NCBI RefSeq assembly: GCF_028464065.1 | Contig: NZ_CP116808.1 | Span: 3,935,501 to 3,999,500, forward strand | Length of the DNA stretch: 64,000 nt | Direction of reading: 5' to 3' | Source of the DNA: Saprospira sp. CCB-QB6 | GTDB taxonomy: Bacteria; Bacteroidota; Bacteroidia; Chitinophagales; Saprospiraceae | Part shown: positions 60,285-64,000 of the stretch, piece after piece | Position numbering within the stretch: position 1 is the stretch's first letter | Layout of the letters: the number at the start of each line of letters is the position of its first letter | Made by a program: the position numbers and the translations under genes | Notes under the pieces: model-generated | The model's database searches: none | Told to the model about the DNA's origin: nothing | The model's input: the letters and a program-made list of their open reading frames with translations, nothing else

Positions 60285-63200
60285 TTACTTTTGATATAAA
60301 CCTGCTTTTTGATCCTTTTTCTTCCAGCGCAAAACAATGTAGAGTAAAATGAGAATAGATAAACCGCTAGAAAAAATAGTGGCCAATAGGATCAGTTTGC
60401 TGCTCCAAAAATCAGGCTGTAATTGAAGGGGCTTGTCGTTACCTAGTTGAATAAAGGCGGCCCAAAAGGCAGGGTGTTGGGCCAGGCCTTCGGCATGTTG
60501 TAGGTAATTGAGCTTGGCCTGTTGAAGGGCTTGGGATTTGCTGTTCCCGGCAGCTAAATTTTTATAGTATTCTTGCATCAAATAGGCGGTGCTCAGGTCG
60601 TTGACTTGCCAGAGCGAGACCAGTAGAGCGGGCACTTTAGCATACATAAATGAGCGGGCCAAAGAGGCAATTCCATTACCTTCTTGGAACTTTCCCAAGC
60701 CAGTTTCACAGGCCGAAAGGACCAGTAAATCGGCTTGTAGGTTCATTTTTGCAATCTCGTGCGCCTCCAAAAAGTTATTTTCTATCGAATCATAATTTTC
60801 GCTAAAGGCTAGGGCCGACAAGAGTGGTTGTCGGGGGCGGAGCAGGCCGTGCATAGCCAAGTGGATGACTGCAAAATTTGGGGCTAATCGTTTAAAATTG
60901 GCTTCATTGGCGAGGCTATCATAGAGGAATTGGCCAGAAAACTCTTGGGCCAAAAAATCAATTTCTTGGCGAGCGGCAGGTAGAGGACTCAAATGGGAGC
61001 GCAAGCGCTGCTCTTGCATTGAGCGTAAAGCGCCAGCTTGATTAGTTTGGCCTTCATAGCTAGCCGCAACCCCTAAAAACTGTCCATTATTCTGAGGTTT
61101 TTGTTGGTTGTTTTCTTGCCAAAGCGCTAGCGAATAATTATAGTAAATAGCGTAGTCTTTAATCAAATAAGGCAGTTCAGCATAACTGCTATTGGCCTTA
61201 GGCGCTTTGTTTAGTAGGGCCTCAAAAGGAATATGAGCAAGAGCTGCATCTGGAATAATCAGTAGTTGTTGGATGCCCTTTTGTTGTGCTAAAACTGGAG
61301 CAACAAGCTGTTGGTAAAGTGCTTGACCTTCTTTTAAAAAAAGCGCTCGTGCTTGGGCTGAGTCCGATTGGATAAAAGGATAATCACTTAGACTCTTTCT
61401 AAAATTGTTAATACTTTTATTCAGTTGGTCTAGCTCGATAGGGATTGTTTTAGCAACCAAATTTCCCTTTTTGGGGAGTAAAAAGATATATATTTTTGAG
61501 GGTTGGACCAAATAATTGAGAATAGCTTCTCCTTCTTGTAGCTCAGCTTGAAGTTTAGTCTTGTCTAGCCAGTTAATTTCTTCTAATTGAGCGGCTTGAG
61601 GATATTTTTGGTTTAAATCAAGGCGTAATTCTTCTAGTTGTAATTTGGCTTCATTGGCAGCAATAAGCAAACTATCTTTTTGCTTTGCATCAAATGTTTT
61701 GTCTGCTGCAATTCGGATAGATTTCCAATTATCCTCTAATTGACGCTGTTTTTCCTGCCATTCTTTGGGAAGATTGCTAAGGCTGCGGCCTGCTTTTTGG
61801 GCCAAATGTTGGCGTAACAAGACCGTTTTGTTAAAATCAGAATAGCTGAAGGCACGAGCCCAGTCTTTTTCAGTCATAGCCTGTTCACTAGCGCGAACTA
61901 CCCATTTTTGCTGTGTTTTTAAACTCTGTAGTTTATCAGCTTCGGCACTCATGTTTTTGCGTTCATTTTCCAGCAGGGAGATGGCCGTTTGCTCAATTTG
62001 GTCCAAGCGTTTTTGGTAGTTTGAGGGTTGTGTTCGCTGTAAATAGGTATAATAAAGCTCTAAGCTTTTGAGCAAATCAGTATTGATTAAAGGAGCGTGC
62101 TCCAAGATTTGCTGTTGCCATTGGGCTTCATCCTTTAATCCTACACTTTTATTGGTACAATGTCGAACCACTTGGTCAATATAGGCCAAGGCTTCCTCAT
62201 CTTGTTGGGCCGCAAAGAGGTAAATGGCCAAGCTATTTTTGCTTCGCAAAAGTTTTGGGCTATCAGGGCCTAATACCGTCTCCTGAATGCTTAAAATATC
62301 TCGATTGATGGCAATTGCTCTGTCTACATCCCCTTTAGCTTCCCACAAAATGGCATAGTCATATAAAATACGAGCGTAGGTTAGACTTCTATCTCCTCGA
62401 TTTTTGCGTACCCACTCCAATACCTCTTGATAAGCGGCATCCGCTAGCTCATATTTTTTAGCTACAGTATACACATAAGCTAGATTTGATAAATTATTGA
62501 CATAACTACCGTGGCTACTTCCTTTAGTCTTCTTAATAATCGCTACAGATTGTTGAATAGCTGCTAAACTTTTTTCAAAGTTTCCCAAACGCATATAAAC
62601 GGCACCAATATTATTCAGACTTGTGGCATAGTCTATATTTTGTTCCCCTAGAAGCGCTTTTTCAATTTCGGCAGCTTCTTGCATCAAGGGCAGGGCATCA
62701 TGTAAACGATCAAGCTCAATATAAAGGGCTCCCAAATTGCCTAAGGCCGCAGCATATCGTTTGTCCTGAATGTTTTGAGTTTTATAAATTTTAAGCGCCT
62801 CTAGCAGAAGGGGCTCGGCTTCATCATATAATTCTAGGCGGTAGTAGTAGGTCGCTAAACTATTGAGTTGGCTGGCATAAGCGATGCTTTTTTCTCCAAA
62901 AGTTTCTTTAGCCGAAAGCAAGGCTCGTTGAAATAGTAGCAGTGCTTGATCTAGCTCATCTTTTTCTAAGGCCAAATTGGCCAATTCTTTATAAACCCTA
63001 GGAAGAATGGAGCGTTCTGCTTTGGGCAAGCCGGAAAGCTTTTGGACCAAGCTATTATATATGCGACTAGATTCTTCCCCCTTTTCTAACATGCGAAAAC
63101 AATAAGCAATGTTAAAGTCATTGTCTATGCTTAGGCTATCAGACTCTTGAAGCTCTACATAAGCTTGTTTTAACGCTTGCAGACGAGGAAGCGCCTGCCC

Positions 63201-63548
63201 AAATTCTGACCGTTTTTGAATATAAAAATTCCCCAATAACTCTAAGGTTTTTGCATAATCTTTTAATGCTTGGGGTTGCTCTTTTTGCCATTGCTCGGCC
63301 GCCAAATATTCCTTTAGCGCCAGACTATCTTCGCCTTTTCCCTCATCTAAGCCCCAAGCTAAGAAAAACCGTAAACGAGCTTTTTCTCTAGCCGATATTT
63401 TAGGGGTTTTTAGTTGTTTTTGAGCAAGTTGGATCATCTTGTCATATTCCCCTTTTTGGGCCATTTCCTCAAAAGGTTGATCAGAAATTTGGGCAAATAA
63501 AGATAGCGGAATTAAAAAAACTAGACTAAATAAGGTTTTCATAGGCAT
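60285..63548 (-). CDS. Exported TPR-CHAT protein
   Basis: A 1087-residue caspase-like protein. Signal peptide (about 1-20, LFSLVFLIPLSLFAQ), TPR repeats (about 30-480), a helical bridge (about 500-680), a CHAT domain (about 690-1030) with the catalytic dyad His900 (IHLAMHG) and Cys947 (LSACETG), and a C-terminal membrane segment (ILLATIFSSGLSILILLYIVL) followed by RWKKKDQK. So the TPR and CHAT parts should face the periplasm, unlike most CHAT proteins, which are cytosolic. Targets are unknown. The start is ATG 63548, or 63542 two codons later. No partner gene is visible beside it; the next gene upstream is divergent. Confidence 0.9.
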   Translation of the reverse strand: MPMKTLFSLVFLIPLSLFAQISDQPFEEMAQKGEYDKMIQLAQKQLKTPKISAREKARLRFFLAWGLDEGKGEDSLALKEYLAAEQWQKEQPQALKDYAKTLELLGNFYIQKRSEFGQALPRLQALKQAYVELQESDSLSIDNDFNIAYCFRMLEKGEESSRIYNSLVQKLSGLPKAERSILPRVYKELANLALEKDELDQALLLFQRALLSAKETFGEKSIAYASQLNSLATYYYRLELYDEAEPLLLEALKIYKTQNIQDKRYAAALGNLGALYIELDRLHDALPLMQEAAEIEKALLGEQNIDYATSLNNIGAVYMRLGNFEKSLAAIQQSVAIIKKTKGSSHGSYVNNLSNLAYVYTVAKKYELADAAYQEVLEWVRKNRGDRSLTYARILYDYAILWEAKGDVDRAIAINRDILSIQETVLGPDSPKLLRSKNSLAIYLFAAQQDEEALAYIDQVVRHCTNKSVGLKDEAQWQQQILEHAPLINTDLLKSLELYYTYLQRTQPSNYQKRLDQIEQTAISLLENERKNMSAEADKLQSLKTQQKWVVRASEQAMTEKDWARAFSYSDFNKTVLLRQHLAQKAGRSLSNLPKEWQEKQRQLEDNWKSIRIAADKTFDAKQKDSLLIAANEAKLQLEELRLDLNQKYPQAAQLEEINWLDKTKLQAELQEGEAILNYLVQPSKIYIFLLPKKGNLVAKTIPIELDQLNKSINNFRKSLSDYPFIQSDSAQARALFLKEGQALYQQLVAPVLAQQKGIQQLLIIPDAALAHIPFEALLNKAPKANSSYAELPYLIKDYAIYYNYSLALWQENNQQKPQNNGQFLGVAASYEGQTNQAGALRSMQEQRLRSHLSPLPAARQEIDFLAQEFSGQFLYDSLANEANFKRLAPNFAVIHLAMHGLLRPRQPLLSALAFSENYDSIENNFLEAHEIAKMNLQADLLVLSACETGLGKFQEGNGIASLARSFMYAKVPALLVSLWQVNDLSTAYLMQEYYKNLAAGNSKSQALQQAKLNYLQHAEGLAQHPAFWAAFIQLGNDKPLQLQPDFWSSKLILLATIFSSGLSILILLYIVLRWKKKDQKAGLYQK

Positions 63549-63681
63549 GCTGGTTTTGTTCTTCTCAATTTACAAGCTATAAGGAGAATTATTGTGAATT
63601 GTGACATCTTTTTTAGCTGCAAACGCATTTTGCCCTTTGCTATTTTATACTCCTTCAGGCAGGCCCCTGATTTAAAAATTT

Positions 63682-63689
63682 TATCTTTG
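63682..63689 (+). promoter_or_regulatory. TAnnTTTG box before the last gene
   Basis: TATCTTTG, a full match to the Bacteroidota -7 box, 23 bp before ATG 63713. A TTG box at the usual distance is not seen, so this is only half a promoter. Confidence 0.45.
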
Positions 63690-63712
63690 GCCAAACCCAC
63701 TAAAACAGTTTT

Positions 63713-64000
63713 ATGCCTTACTATTTATTTTTTCTATTGTTCTTAGCCCTTCCGCTTTCGGCCCAAAAAATGGCCAGTGAAGATACGCTGGTCGTTACGC
63801 CCAGAATGCTGGCTGAAGAACCCGAAGAGCTAATTGCCGAATTTGATACGAGTCGCCAAAGCCCTTACATTCTCTACTTTCCGATGCGTTACGCTCGCTT
63901 TATTTTTACACCAGAAGATAAAGCCCTAATTAACAGCTTGACTGATACGATTGTGGAGCGCATTGATTTGGTGTACACGGTTTTTCGACAAGATAAAAGC
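63713..64000 (+). CDS. Exported protein, 3' end outside window
   Basis: The frame from ATG 63713 stays open to the last base (96 codons). The start is a clear signal peptide (PYYLFFLLFLALPLSAQ) and the next ~75 residues are soluble: MASEDTLVVTPRMLAEEPEE, then SPYILYFPMRYARFIFTPED. I do not recognise the family from this part. It is divergent from the CHAT gene across 164 bp and has a TAnnTTTG box at 63682. Confidence 0.75.
   Translation, partial: MPYYLFFLLFLALPLSAQKMASEDTLVVTPRMLAEEPEELIAEFDTSRQSPYILYFPMRYARFIFTPEDKALINSLTDTIVERIDLVYTVFRQDKS

Overview
The window looks like a chromosome segment of a Bacteroidota bacterium, most probably Saprospira or a close relative. The evidence is two secreted proteins with type IX secretion (T9SS) C-terminal domains, a carboxypeptidase-like/TonB-dependent receptor, a BatA-type von Willebrand protein, many signal peptides and lipoproteins, A-rich leaders instead of clear Shine-Dalgarno sites, and TAnnTTTG-type promoter boxes. 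The genus call is inference; no rRNA or tRNA gene was seen.

Layout. 1-2.3 kb: two unrecognised proteins, the first entering from outside the window. 2.4-8.4 kb: an RsbR-like STAS sensor (-), glycerol-3-phosphate dehydrogenase, a TPM-domain protein, LpxD (-) and a T9SS cargo protein. 8.4-12.8 kb: a repeat island with two arrays of ~207 bp units carrying several hairpins each, an IS200/RAYT-like Y1 transposase lying between matching palindromes, one orphan gene and a cluster of short palindromes. 12.8-22.8 kb: a type I restriction-modification locus (hsdM, hsdS, hsdR) with a Septu-like ATPase + HNH nuclease pair between hsdS and hsdR; this is the main defence island. 23-30 kb: a minus-strand run holding a TonB receptor, a lipoprotein, a degenerate flavin hydroxylase-like protein, a thioesterase and an isoprenylcysteine-type methyltransferase, the last with a good promoter. 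30.5-33.8 kb: a ClpB/ClpA-like AAA+ protein with a damaged first ATPase module and a C-terminal region resembling the PCRF/core part of class I peptide release factors. 34-50 kb: mostly housekeeping genes (glutathione peroxidase, arginase, TruA, BCCT transporter, BatA-like protein, hydrolase, SDR, phosphohexomutase, DUF4349, dihydrolipoyl dehydrogenase, nucleoside phosphorylase). 50-59 kb: ComEC, a cyclase, a peroxiredoxin, and a small secreted protein next to a 1291-residue CUB/PKD T9SS protein containing a nearly perfect tandem duplication. 59-64 kb: a DUF4846 lipoprotein, an exported TPR-CHAT protein and the start of one more exported protein.

The most striking non-coding feature is a modular GC-rich interspersed element, about 16 copies in 64 kb, almost always between genes and in both orientations. 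Its outer end is TTTGGGGC(C/T) and the other end is usually GCTAGGCC. It stays open in several frames and artificially lengthens the N-termini of several ORFs; starts were corrected here for the TonB receptor, arginase, DUF4349, DUF4846 and others. Two further palindrome families (CCTAGGGCC...GGCCCTAGG and hairpins with a GGTTnnAACC core) also occupy intergenic DNA.
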